Part shown: piece after piece, positions 1-8,496 of the stretch | Layout: the number at the start of each line of letters is the position of its first letter | How positions within the stretch are numbered: position 1 is the first letter of the stretch | From: UBA987 sp002292105 | GTDB taxonomy: Bacteria > Bacteroidota > Bacteroidia > NS11-12g > UBA9320 | DNA: 64,000 bases | NCBI GenBank assembly: GCA_943846675.1 | Contig: OX044357.1 | Span: 930,001 to 994,000 of the forward strand | Reading direction: 5' to 3' | Made by a program: the position numbers and the translations under genes | The notes under the pieces: model-generated | The model's database searches: none | What the model saw: only the letters and a program-made list of their open reading frames with translations | What the model was told of the DNA's origin: nothing

Positions 1-865
1 GAAAGAGAGGTAGCGTTGTTTCATTTTCTTTACACCCGTCTATATACTTTTTGTAATGATAACTTGATGTGAACTTTTCGTTGTTTGGCACTTTAAGATT
101 AAACATATTTCTTTTAGGATTTGTTGCTGCATCCCAAACAAAATCAGTGATGTAAGTTTTTTTCGTAGACAAAAATAATGGGTCATAGGGCAACACATTT
201 TCTAAAATATCGTATTCGTTATTGCCTTTCAATATTGAGCCAAATGTAATTTCAAGATTTTCTTGTAGAGCATATCTATACAATCTTCCTGTTAACTTTT
301 TAGTTTTATCAATAACCGTTTTAGGTCTTCTTGAACCTAGGTTTTTAATTTTCGACCACCTAATTATGGTACTTGCATTAACTAAATCTATACTCACCTT
401 AATACCTTTAAATTTTGGTGTTTTTGCAACAGCATCATCATAACCCGGCTCTGGCCTAGTAGCTTGGTCATCTAAATCTAGGACAACAAAATTCCATTCA
501 CCTGATTTTTTATCTTTGGAATAAACCTCTACTCTTCTTCCTACATAGATGGACGAATTGGGTAAGCCTACACCAAAAGTTCCAATTCTTTCGTTTGACG
601 TTCCTGCCCCATCAGCAAATCTTAAGCATCCATTAATTTCGTCAAAAGTCATTCCAGATCCATTGTCTATAAAAAAGACATCTGAAATAAATCTAGATCC
701 CCTGCCACCTTCAACCCTCTGTTCCTCGACAAAAGTAATATCAATATTTGTCGCTTTTGAATCCACAGAATTATCAATGATTTCTGCCATTGCATATATT
801 GGGCTTTTGTACCCTGAATTAACAAGTTTTTCTACAAAGTGGTTTCCGTATAAATTATTTGCCAT
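1..865 (-). CDS. GHKL (MORC/MutL-like) ATPase, partial, C-terminus beyond window
   Basis: An open frame starts with ATG at 865 and stays open to the left edge (288 codons seen), so the protein is cut off. The N-terminus has the Bergerat ATP-binding fold: an N-box around residues 15-30 (AEIIDNSVDSKA), a G1 box near residue 55 (FIDNGSGMTFDEI) and a G2 box near residue 85 (GTFGVGLPNSSI). This order is that of the GHKL superfamily (Hsp90, MutL, MORC, gyrase B). The gene begins 5 bases after the helicase stop codon, so it is the last visible member of the same minus-strand unit. GHKL ATPases of the MORC type are known next to SF2 helicases in restriction-like operons; the role here is inferred. 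What lies downstream (left) is unknown. Confidence 0.85.
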   Translation of the reverse strand, partial: MANNLYGNHFVEKLVNSGYKSPIYAMAEIIDNSVDSKATNIDITFVEEQRVEGGRGSRFISDVFFIDNGSGMTFDEINGCLRFADGAGTSNERIGTFGVGLPNSSIYVGRRVEVYSKDKKSGEWNFVVLDLDDQATRPEPGYDDAVAKTPKFKGIKVSIDLVNASTIIRWSKIKNLGSRRPKTVIDKTKKLTGRLYRYALQENLEITFGSILKGNNEYDILENVLPYDPLFLSTKKTYITDFVWDAATNPKRNMFNLKVPNNEKFTSSYHYKKYIDGCKENETTLPLF

Positions 866-870
866 AGTTA

Positions 871-1521
871 TTAATTATTTAAAGCTATTGTTTCTAGTAA
901 GTTGTAATTTTCTAGTTTTGTTCTGTTGTCTCTTGTTAAATAAATTGTGTTGTTTTTATTACCTCCATTTTCAGGCCCTCTCATAGCTCTCCCTAGAATT
1001 TGTAACGCTGTTGTAACAGAATCAATATTTGCTAGTATCATTATGGAATTTAAGCCTGGTACGTCAATGCCTGTTGCGAGTATCCTCTCATTTACAATAA
1101 TTGAAAGAGAGTCTTTGGTGCTACCTAAACGTTTTAAATAGTCTCTCCGATTTGCAGTGGGTGTTTCACCGACGATCAATTCATTTTCAATATCTTGCGA
1201 TCTTAGATAAAGACTTAAAGCAATGGCATGGGCCTTAGATTCTGCAAAAATTATCGTGTTTTCCCCTTTTTCAATTAAATTTTTACAGGTCTGATTTACA
1301 CTTTCATGCAATCCTTTATAATATGCTGATTTGTCAATTAACTTGTTACTCTTTTTTTCTGATGCCTCATTTATAACTTGATATTCAATATTAGATAAAT
1401 AGTTCCTTTCTATTAAATAATCGATCGGGCTAGGAACACTATTGTTGTCCTTATCTACTAATTGCAAATAATTATTAAACAAGGCCTTTAAAGTGCCAAA
1501 TTCATCATCATCGGCTCTGAG
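871..1521 (-). pseudogene. SF2 DEAH helicase, C-terminal half (helicase C domain), after frame break
   Basis: This frame carries the second RecA-like domain of the helicase whose first half lies at 1488-2465. Visible motifs are motif IV (TIIFAESKAHAIALSLYL), motif V (LATGIDVPGLN) and motif VI (QILGRAMRGP), ending ALNN at 871. The first ATG of this frame is at 1482, but the frame is open further upstream and codons from 1515 down read ADDDEFGTLKAL, which continues the first half smoothly. The 203-residue piece starting at 1482 would have no ATP-binding P-loop and is unlikely to work alone. Either one base is missing near 1513-1515 (mutation or assembly error), or a -1 ribosomal shift joins the halves. 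Confidence 0.8.
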
Positions 1522-2465
1522 CGGGTGGTAGCAGTTAATCCTACAATTTTAGGGTTGTTATTAAGTTTGATGTATGTATTAAAAATTTCTTGATACTGTT
1601 CTGCACCTGTGAAGTGTGCTTCATCGATAAATAAATAATCTAAATTCTTAATGAAATTTAAATCTTCATCAGCATTGCTATTAACTCTAGGTGTTAAGAG
1701 CTGAAAAGAAGCAAAGGTTATTTTGTCAATTTTATCATTATTAAAACTATTAAATCTATCCCAATATCTTTGGGCCATAACTAATCGATCTCCTTTTTGT
1801 TTCCAGATTTTTTGAAATGATTGTAAACTTTGTTCACAAAGTTCTTTTGAGTTTACAACCCACGCAATATTTAAGGGCAAGTCATTATTATGATTCCTAA
1901 ACAAATCCACAATAGTTTCCATTGCCAAAACCGTTTTTCCAGCACCTGTTGGCATTGTAACTAAGGTTTTGTTTGTATTATAGTTATACATGGCATTAAG
2001 ATGTTTGGATAAGTTCTTTTTTACTCTTAATTGGTATGGATGCGGAAAGGCGTTTGTACCATTTGATTCTCCATATATAGGTATGGCATATTCAAAACTA
2101 GTCCTATTATCATCAACCTCAATCGGTCTATATGACTCTTCAATTTTAAAATCTTGGAAAAACCGATTTATATCATTATTGTATACGTTAATAGCGTTGT
2201 CGTAGATATCGTCTTGATTCCCATCAAAACCTAAATCCATTAATGTGCTTGGAGCTAAAGCTTCTAAGAGTTGAGATCTCAACTTAGTATTATTAACTAA
2301 GTTAATTCCGTTATGCAGAGCAACGGCTGTATTCAAAATTTCTCTAGGTAAGGCTTCGTTATCATTATTAACGAAAGTATATCTTATAATTTTAGTGGTA
2401 TTATCACCTAATATTTTAGACTTGTCCTTATCGCTTAATTTCTTAATTAAATCATTTAGTCCCAT
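1488..2465 (-). pseudogene. SF2 DEAH helicase, N-terminal half (ATPase domain), frame-broken
   Basis: First half of a DEAD/DEAH helicase of about 531 residues if the frame is restored. About 140 residues precede the core; then a Q-motif-like HPYQLRVKKNL (from about 142), Walker A MPTGAGKT (171-178), DEAH (281-284) and motif III TATT (311-314). After E317 the frame runs into a short unrelated tail and stops at 1488, where the -1 frame continues with the helicase C domain. The ATG at 2465 lies inside the last codons of the upstream gene (10-base overlap), so translation is coupled. Likely partner of the GHKL ATPase that follows and of the HTH/TerB-like protein that precedes it. Confidence 0.85.
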
Positions 2466-3727
2466 AATTCATTTTCAATTCTAAATATTACATTCTCAAC
2501 TAATAAATGCGCTTCAGGGGATCCAAGTCTTCGTTTTTCCTCATTCATTATTCTGGTCACTGCCAGCAACACGTTTTTACTGTCCTTAACGTTAGTTCCT
2601 TTCTCATCACTTACAGTTCCAGTTATCCTGAATGATGATAAAAATGTCTCAAGGGTCTCTCTCTCAACCTCATTTGTATCACAAAAAGAATCAATTAGTT
2701 TGGCCTTCCCTTTGCTAATTATTACTTCAAAGTTCGTAGAGGGTGAAATAGTAATGCAGTTGAATAAAAATGTTTCATTCAATATTTCGTTTTCCAACTT
2801 TAGTGTTCGACATAGACCCCATAGTTTAACTATTGTTCTAAAATCTTCTATTTTTAGTAACGCGTGTAAGTAATGACAGATCGCTATTTGCCAAAAACGG
2901 ACATTAAAATATTCAATTGCAAAGTCATTCTCACTAATCTTTTCATGCAAAAATTCTAATTCCTCAGAAGTTACGATCTCATCTTCAAACACCAAATGGA
3001 TAATATTGTCTAAGTAGGGATTATTATGATGAAGTGACGCTTTAGCCTTTTCTAGTAACTCGGGAGAGAACCCTAACTCTTTAATTTTACCTTTTAAAAA
3101 ACTCTCTTCAGTTTCGGTTATGGTATTGTCACGTACAATACTATTGACCAAATTATCAAACTGGTAATTACCTGTTTTTACGTTTATATAATTCTTGTGC
3201 ACTTCTTCTTTAAGCTGACTTGCTAAATCCATTGACCCTATTCGGCCACTAAGCTCCTTACTATATATTGATTCGCTCTCAGTCCAACTATTAGGTGTTA
3301 CAGAACTGATAGGCTTCTGATCTTTCAAAGTATATGTCCAGGTATCTCTGTTATGGTCAACTTTGCTCTTTAAAGAGCCATACAAAAGCTTGCTTATTTC
3401 AGGTCGCGAATACCTCAGATTATATTTTTGAAAGAGAATATTTCTTATTTCCTTAGCCTGTTTGGGTCTACCATTTTCTGATTTGAGAATTTCTAAGACT
3501 AATGCCCTTAGCTCATTATTTTGAACCTTTATCTCATGATGGACTTTATTCAGTTCCTCTTTCCGCCTTTTGCGTTCTATTTGGTCAGCTGTAAAGTGAA
3601 TTTTATATTCCTTATGAATTATTTTCTGTATTTCCGAATTATTAGTCCCCGAATCTATTAATTCCACAATCCTATGGTTGTATGTTTTAAAGTTTGATTG
3701 CTTAGTCTTAAACCTAATTTCTTTCAT
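2456..3727 (-). CDS. HTH protein with TerB-like acidic repeats, putative defence operon
   Basis: I do not recognise this 423-residue protein as a named family. What is visible: a basic N-terminal helix-turn-helix-like segment (residues about 10-60), a second winged-helix-like segment (about 72-135, starting NGRPKQAKEIRNILF), and a helical part with two similar acidic units, IVRDNTITETEESFLKGK and VFEDEIVTSEELEFLHEK, that resemble the helical signature of TerB domains. No signal peptide or membrane segment. It overlaps the desulfurase upstream by 14 bases and the helicase downstream by 10, so all three are probably co-translated. A DNA-binding or scaffold subunit is inferred. TerB-domain proteins plus helicases occur in known defence systems such as Shango, but homology to those is not shown here. 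Confidence 0.7.
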   Translation of the reverse strand: MKEIRFKTKQSNFKTYNHRIVELIDSGTNNSEIQKIIHKEYKIHFTADQIERKRRKEELNKVHHEIKVQNNELRALVLEILKSENGRPKQAKEIRNILFQKYNLRYSRPEISKLLYGSLKSKVDHNRDTWTYTLKDQKPISSVTPNSWTESESIYSKELSGRIGSMDLASQLKEEVHKNYINVKTGNYQFDNLVNSIVRDNTITETEESFLKGKIKELGFSPELLEKAKASLHHNNPYLDNIIHLVFEDEIVTSEELEFLHEKISENDFAIEYFNVRFWQIAICHYLHALLKIEDFRTIVKLWGLCRTLKLENEILNETFLFNCITISPSTNFEVIISKGKAKLIDSFCDTNEVERETLETFLSSFRITGTVSDEKGTNVKDSKNVLLAVTRIMNEEKRRLGSPEAHLLVENVIFRIENELWD

Positions 3728-4781
3728 GACTTATAGATATCCTAATTGCGTTAAAGATAGAATTAATAGCTTTCAAAACATGTGAATCCTCTATAACACT
3801 TGAATTGCAAGCGCTTCCAGTGGATGCAATAAATTCTTTACTTTTCATCATTAAGAATTCATCAGCCTCAATGTTATTTAAAGAAATACTTAAAATGTGT
3901 GGTGCAGTAGGTACAGTGGTGAAGTTCACTTTTCCAAGGTTTTGTTCAGTGAAGTACTTTTCCCATTTCTCCCTTTCTTCGTATAGGCGGGCCTCTCTTT
4001 GATCAAAATCTATATGGGCAATTTTACAAGCCTCTCCGAAACCAACTATTAATGGGGTATTGTATGTTCCTCCTCTCATTCCTTGCTCCTGCCCTCCTCC
4101 ATGAATTAGTGATTCTAATTTTGTACCAGATTTTACAAATAGAGCACCCACGCCTTTAGGCCCATTCATCTTATGTGCAGATAAGCAAAGCATATCAATT
4201 TTATCTCTAAAAACATTAACACTAACCTTACCTATAGCTTGAGTTGCGTCACAAAAGAAACAAATCGAATTATCTCTAGCAATCTTTCCAATACCTTGAA
4301 TATCCTGGACAACACCAATCTCATTATTCACATACATAATGGCGATAAGCGCGGTGTTTTCAGAAATAGCATTCTTTAAGTTGGTTAAAGAAATCAACCC
4401 ATTTGAATCAACATCTAAATATGTTACCTCGTAACCTTTTGTTTCCAAATACTCGCAAGTGTTTAAAACTGCTTTATGCTCAGTTTTAACCGTTATAATG
4501 TGTTTGCCTTTACTAGGATTTGCTTCTAAATATCCTTTCAAAGCCCAATTGATCGCTTCAGTAGCACCTGAGGTGAAGAAAATCTCGTTACTCTCTGCGT
4601 TTATGATTTCAGCAACATAGCCTCGCGCTTTTTCAATAACTATTTTAGCTTCTTTACCATAAACATGATTGCTACTAGCATTTCCAAATCTTTCATCGAA
4701 AAAAGGAAGCATAACCTCTTTCACTCGTGAGTCAACTGGAGTGGTTGCGGCGTTATCCAAATATATTGGTCTTTTTGTCAA
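3714..4781 (-). CDS. Cysteine desulfurase (IscS/NifS/DndA-like, class V aminotransferase fold)
   Basis: PLP enzyme that would take sulfur from cysteine. The N-terminus PIYLDNAATTPVD is diagnostic; the PLP lysine is K204 in SAHKMNGPKG, the PLP-stacking histidine is about H102 (TEHKAVLNT), D178 pairs with the pyridine, and the catalytic cysteine is C325 in STGSACNSS. At 355 residues it is shorter than housekeeping IscS (about 400), nearer the accessory DndA/NifS-like type. The start is TTG at 4781; no ATG is available in frame at the right place. No IscU, DndC or SufBCD lies beside it. Its 3' end overlaps the HTH/TerB-like gene, tying it to the helicase/GHKL operon. Sulfur transfer for DNA or tRNA modification is a reasonable guess but not proven. 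Confidence 0.9.
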   Translation of the reverse strand: MTKRPIYLDNAATTPVDSRVKEVMLPFFDERFGNASSNHVYGKEAKIVIEKARGYVAEIINAESNEIFFTSGATEAINWALKGYLEANPSKGKHIITVKTEHKAVLNTCEYLETKGYEVTYLDVDSNGLISLTNLKNAISENTALIAIMYVNNEIGVVQDIQGIGKIARDNSICFFCDATQAIGKVSVNVFRDKIDMLCLSAHKMNGPKGVGALFVKSGTKLESLIHGGGQEQGMRGGTYNTPLIVGFGEACKIAHIDFDQREARLYEEREKWEKYFTEQNLGKVNFTTVPTAPHILSISLNNIEADEFLMMKSKEFIASTGSACNSSVIEDSHVLKAINSIFNAIRISISHERN

Positions 4782-4849
4782 TGGTTTATAGCTGCTAAGG
4801 TAAACATCTCATTTAATTTACGTGGACATTGATCTCACATTATTTAGAC

Positions 4850-5920
4850 TTATTTAACCCCAGTGTTAGTCGGATACGCCCTCCAACCGAATACATTTAA
4901 GGCTGTTGAGTCAAGCCCCCTTTTTACATATTGCATATAAAGTTCGGGGTTTTCCTGTTTGAATAGTGTTTTGTCAAATTCTATTTTACTTTTGGGTTCA
5001 CGTTTCCAACCACACAAACCATCGATGCCCTCAGAGTTCCCTACAAGAATCTTTAATCGGGCTTCTAATCTTAAATAATCCCAACTATAGTTATGCTTAT
5101 TTTTTTGAAGTTCGATATACTCTTTATGTAACTCCTCCAGTTCTCCTGTGCGCGGCACCAAAGCATCTTCATCTATTAGGTCAACCTTAATCTCTAATTT
5201 CGGTAGACCGTTCTTTTTTAAGTATAATTCAGGTTCTGTATCTTTTAAGCTTTTTTTACCCTTTAATGTAAAACTGCCAGATACTGGAGAAATCTTGATT
5301 GTCGCGTATTGCTCGTAAATACCTGGATTTTCAGCAGCAAAGGTATTCTTGTCAAAAGAATCTGTACCCCTTCTGATGACGTGTTTAGCAATGCCATCAA
5401 TTGAACCAGACATTCCAAGGATAAGTCCAATTTGAGATCGAATAATGTCAATTAGAGTTGCATTTCGATCCATTTCCACTTTCAACGAAATTAGATCTCC
5501 CCATAACTCTTCAGCTAACCTTGATGCAGAAATCATTTCCCCATTGGATGCCACATTTGCGAGCTCATAACTTTTTTCAAGGTCATCTTTGATTTCATTT
5601 TGCTCAGTGATCAATTGTTTTGCGATATGGATTGCTTCATCCATTTCAGTTATTGTCATATCAAACCATTCACCAGTAATCCATTTGCTCCCAAATTTAT
5701 AGTGTAAATGGGTTTCGAGGTGCTCGACAAAAGGAGAAATGAGTGAACAATAGTCGTATATATTCCTAGGATTTCCTGTTTGGTGTTCCTTTATCCGCTG
5801 CTCTGTTTCTTTTGAATCCCTGACCAGCCCTATTTTAACATATCGAGTTGTTTCTTGGGATAAGAAGTCTTTTTCTCTAAGGAAATAAAGACGCCCACTT
5901 GTTAGTTTAACTTTTGCCAT
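4850..5920 (-). CDS. GIY-YIG (T5orf172/Mug113-type) nuclease-like protein
   Basis: Residues about 8-100 match the T5orf172/Mug113 variant of the GIY-YIG fold: LYFLREKD, then YVKIGLVRDS, EQRIKEHQTGNPRNI and the downstream HLHYKF and GEWFDM elements. The C-terminal 250 residues are not recognised but contain an internal duplication: a unit of the type FDKxxFxxENPxxYxQY occurs twice (near residues 210 and 315), and a related EPELYLKKNG segment lies between. That part may bind DNA or a partner. It lies 68 bases upstream of the desulfurase on the same strand and is probably in the same transcript, though not overlapping. Nuclease activity is inferred from family. Confidence 0.75.
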   Translation of the reverse strand: MAKVKLTSGRLYFLREKDFLSQETTRYVKIGLVRDSKETEQRIKEHQTGNPRNIYDYCSLISPFVEHLETHLHYKFGSKWITGEWFDMTITEMDEAIHIAKQLITEQNEIKDDLEKSYELANVASNGEMISASRLAEELWGDLISLKVEMDRNATLIDIIRSQIGLILGMSGSIDGIAKHVIRRGTDSFDKNTFAAENPGIYEQYATIKISPVSGSFTLKGKKSLKDTEPELYLKKNGLPKLEIKVDLIDEDALVPRTGELEELHKEYIELQKNKHNYSWDYLRLEARLKILVGNSEGIDGLCGWKREPKSKIEFDKTLFKQENPELYMQYVKRGLDSTALNVFGWRAYPTNTGVK

Positions 5921-5981
5921 CCTTTGATTCTAATTAATCTTCATGGTTTTAATTACATTTCAAACTGATTGGAAAACTTAT

Positions 5982-6767
5982 TCATTCATTTCTGTGAGAC
6001 AAATATTCGATTTTAGGATGAAGCCTTTTGTCTTTAGGTAAAAAAATATTCTTTCCATTTAAATCAATTGTAAGTCTTCTATCAACTAAATGATATTCAC
6101 CTTCTTCTTCTAACATATCTCTATATTCAATTTTATATTTAGAATTTATGGTTATCCAATAATTATCAAATAGTTTATGATGATTGGAGCAAAGAAGAAT
6201 ACCATTTCTAATGTCTAGCCTTTGCTGGCTGGTTGCAGCTGACCAAGGTATTATGTGAGACGCGTCTAAAACGAATTCAAATTCAAGTCCGCAGAATGCA
6301 CACCTAGAATCATATGCAACTAATAGCGCTTTTCTGAAAATTGATTGCGCAGCACCTCTCGATTTTACAATCCCATAAATTTCTTCGGATTTTCCTGGAT
6401 CATTGATTAATCCCATAATGAGCTCATCCTCAGAAACCCCTGAGAGGGCAAATTCAAACGGATTCTGATGCTCACCCCAGTTGAATTCATAGACTTGTTT
6501 TAAACCACTTTCAATATCATCTGCATCCCAGGCTACAAAACCGTCTCCTGGCTTCCCTTCAAGTTTATTAACAACAAGTATACTAAGTGGTGGCAATTCG
6601 TTAACAAGGCAATAGTCCTGAATTAATCCTAGTAAATGTCTGACTGGCCTGTGGTGTATTCCGATTCTTACTCCTAATTCACCATATGTAATTAATTTAT
6701 TTTGACTTGCAATTTCAGTAAGAACATCCCATCCTTTTGCAGCTCTTTCATGATGATTTATTTTCAT
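5982..6767 (-). CDS. HNH endonuclease with N-terminal winged-helix region
   Basis: The C-terminal half holds a clear HNH nuclease: zinc-knuckle CAFCGLEFE, the catalytic ASHIIPWS, then GILLCSNHHKLFD. The N-terminal 80 residues look like a small winged-helix domain (GWDVLTEIASQNKLITYGELG) related to alkyltransferase-like or MGMT-type segments seen in many solitary HNH proteins of mobile regions. 261 residues is usual for this architecture. It is the first gene of the minus-strand train and is 61 bases from the GIY-YIG gene. Such HNH proteins are common in defence islands and act as DNA endonucleases; whether it belongs to the neighbouring system or is an independent cargo gene is unclear. Confidence 0.85.
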   Translation of the reverse strand: MKINHHERAAKGWDVLTEIASQNKLITYGELGVRIGIHHRPVRHLLGLIQDYCLVNELPPLSILVVNKLEGKPGDGFVAWDADDIESGLKQVYEFNWGEHQNPFEFALSGVSEDELIMGLINDPGKSEEIYGIVKSRGAAQSIFRKALLVAYDSRCAFCGLEFEFVLDASHIIPWSAATSQQRLDIRNGILLCSNHHKLFDNYWITINSKYKIEYRDMLEEEGEYHLVDRRLTIDLNGKNIFLPKDKRLHPKIEYLSHRNE

Positions 6768-6907
6768 TATTTGCTCCTAATTAATCCGTTGGTCTAAATC
6801 ACGTACAGCTTATTTATATCTCAACACCTTCGATAGAGTTTATGTAAAAAAATAATTTAAATAAAAGATGTTTGCCATTTCCAAATATATGTGTTTTAGC
6901 AACTTAC

Positions 6908-6986
6908 AATTGTATCTAAAACAATACAACAGTCTATAATACATATGAATTTCATCAGGCAACAAGATTATTAGAGGTTCTAACAC
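6908..6986 (+). pseudogene. Decayed radC-like fragment left of the IS element (tentative)
   Basis: Immediately before the IS left end, broken frames read SKTIQQSIIH followed after an indel by SGNK, which resembles the RadC/JAB active-site stretch (…NASSIILxHNHPSGN…). On the other side of the IS a clean RadC C-terminus is present. Together they suggest one radC-like gene split by the insertion and then decayed. The left part is short and needs at least one frame change, so the call is weak. Confidence 0.35.
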
Positions 6987-7013
6987 TGTAAAATGTCAGC
7001 CTAATGTTTACCA
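6987..7013 (+). repeat. IS left terminal inverted repeat (IRL)
   Basis: 27-bp terminal repeat starting with TGTAA and ending with the block CTAATGTTTACCA. It matches the right end at 20 of 27 positions when that end is reversed. The TG terminus is normal for IS3 elements. Confidence 0.85.
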
Positions 7014-7096
7014 CTTAAGAGATAAAGTTAAGTAACAGTTTATTATCTTGAAAGACGTCTTTCAAGGCTTTATCAAATCTTAAAAAGTAAATAATA

Positions 7097-7459
7097 ATGG
7101 GAAAAGTAGGAAGACCAAGAAAAAGAACAGCCGAATCAGTTGTAAAAGACATCAGAAGACAAACCAGAAGAAAGTTCAACTCTGAAGAAAAAATCAGAAT
7201 CGTCCTTGAAGGATTAAAAGGAGAAGAATCTATTTCAGAAATCTGTCGTAAAGAAGGCATAGCACCAGCACTTTATTATCGTTGGAGCAAGGACTTTATT
7301 GAAGCGGGTAAAAAGCGTTTAAATGGAGACACAGAGCGTAATGCCAATACCGGAGAAGTTAAAGACCTCAAGGATGAATCGCAGAACCTTAAACTCGTTG
7401 TAGCAGAGCAAGCTCTTGAAATCAGAGTACTCAAAAAAAGCTTGCGTGGTCTAGAATAA
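7097..7459 (+). CDS. IS3-family transposase OrfA (helix-turn-helix protein)
   Basis: 120-residue basic DNA-binding protein. After a basic N-terminus it has the IS3 OrfA helix-turn-helix (EEKIRIVLEGLKGEESIS, then YYRWSKDFI) and a C-terminal coiled-coil/leucine-zipper (LKLVVAEQALEIRVLKKSL) used for multimerisation. Near its end is an A7G run (7433-7440). The -1 frame from there stays open into orfB, so a fused OrfAB could be produced by -1 frameshifting, as in other IS3 elements; OrfA alone usually regulates. Confidence 0.9.
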   Translation: MGKVGRPRKRTAESVVKDIRRQTRRKFNSEEKIRIVLEGLKGEESISEICRKEGIAPALYYRWSKDFIEAGKKRLNGDTERNANTGEVKDLKDESQNLKLVVAEQALEIRVLKKSLRGLE

Positions 7460-7473
7460 AGTTCAAAAAGTAT

Positions 7474-8451
7474 ATGCGCTTTACTCAAAACGAAAAATAC
7501 GAGATCATCCGATTGGTTGAAGACTCAGAACTTGGTGTGAACAGAACACTTGGTGAGCTTGACATACCAAAGAGGACGTTTTATAACTGGTATGGAAAAT
7601 ACACCAAGCATGGCTATGATGGTCTTGCTCCTAAAAAACGTAACGCCAATAGTCAGTGGAACCGAATACCTGACCAAGTTCGAAATGAAGTGGTTGAGCT
7701 TGCTTTAGAGGTTCCAGAACTATCTCCAAGGGAACTTGCCCACAGAATGATTGACCAAAAGCAATACTTTATCTCTGAGAGCAGTGTGTATCGGATCCTT
7801 AAATCAAGAGGGCTTATCACTTCTCCAGCATATATTGTAATGAGAGCTGCGGATGAGTTCAAGGATAAAACTACTCATGTAAACCAAATGTGGCAAACTG
7901 ATTTTACATACTTTAAAATAGTTGGATGGGGTTGGTATTACCTATCCACCATTTTAGACGATTATAGCCGATATATTGTACACTGGGAGTTATGTTCTAA
8001 TATGAAGACAGATGATGTGACCAGATCACTTGACAGTGCTTTAGAAAAAGCTGGCCTAGACAAGAACAATAGTCCGAGACTGCTGAGTGATAACGGTTCT
8101 TGCTACATCAGTTCAGAACTTGCTAAATATATTCAAGACAAAGGAATGAGTCATGTTCGCGGAAGACCAATGCATCCGCAGACTCAGGGGAAGATAGAAC
8201 GTTGGCACAGGTCAATGAAAAATGTGGTGAAACTTGAAAATTATTATTTACCTGGTGATTTGACAAACAGACTTGAAGAGTTTGTTGAGTATTACAACAA
8301 CGAACGATATCACGAATCTTTACAAAATCTAACGCCATCAGACGTGTATTTTGGACGCGGCCAAGAAATACTCGAACAACGACATTTAATTAAACTAAGA
8401 ACAATGAAAAAAAGAAGAAAGCAACACCTGTTGCAAAGATTAAATTTATGA
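7474..8451 (+). CDS. IS3-family transposase OrfB (DDE integrase core)
   Basis: 325-residue catalytic subunit. An HTH_21-like region precedes an rve integrase core with the DDE triad: first D in WQTDFTYF, second D in LLSDNGSCY, and E in QGKIERWHRS, 35 residues after the second D as in IS3/retroviral integrases. The last part has the usual YNNERYHESL and TPSDVYFG elements. The ATG at 7474 is 14 bases after the orfA stop in the -1 frame; reading is open upstream of that ATG back to the A7G run, so the real active product may be an OrfAB fusion. Confidence 0.93.
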   Translation: MRFTQNEKYEIIRLVEDSELGVNRTLGELDIPKRTFYNWYGKYTKHGYDGLAPKKRNANSQWNRIPDQVRNEVVELALEVPELSPRELAHRMIDQKQYFISESSVYRILKSRGLITSPAYIVMRAADEFKDKTTHVNQMWQTDFTYFKIVGWGWYYLSTILDDYSRYIVHWELCSNMKTDDVTRSLDSALEKAGLDKNNSPRLLSDNGSCYISSELAKYIQDKGMSHVRGRPMHPQTQGKIERWHRSMKNVVKLENYYLPGDLTNRLEEFVEYYNNERYHESLQNLTPSDVYFGRGQEILEQRHLIKLRTMKKRRKQHLLQRLNL

Positions 8452-8469
8452 CTTAATTTTCACTATCTC

Positions 8470-8496
8470 TGGTGAACATTAGTTTGAAGACTTACA
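8470..8496 (-). repeat. IS right terminal inverted repeat (IRR)
   Basis: 27-bp repeat, reverse-oriented partner of the left end; on the minus strand it begins TGTAAG and ends with the block CTAATGTTCACCA. It lies 18 bases after the orfB stop. Confidence 0.85.

Larger units (their letters stand above)
6987..8496 (+). mobile_element. IS3-family insertion sequence with two ORFs, about 1.51 kb
   Basis: The element is bounded by imperfect 27-bp inverted repeats that begin TGTAA and end AATGTT(T/C)ACCA (20 of 27 positions match), at 6987-7013 and 8470-8496. It carries orfA and orfB in the order and frame relation of IS3 elements. Both reading frames are intact, so it may still be mobile. I see no clear 3-5 bp target duplication: the left flank ends AACAC and the right begins AGCC. 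It interrupts a radC-like gene. Confidence 0.9.

Noticed and set aside
1505..1521. Programmed -1 frameshift as the established explanation for the split helicase
   Set aside because: No X XXY YYZ slippery heptamer and no clear downstream pseudoknot; simple base loss or assembly error is as likely.
1..4781. Calling the island a Dnd or Ssp phosphorothioation system
   Set aside because: Only a desulfurase is shared; DndB/C/D/E or SspB/C/D are not visible in the window.
7653..7862. Antisense frames inside the transposase and other large genes
   Set aside because: They are shadows of the real coding strand with no family features.
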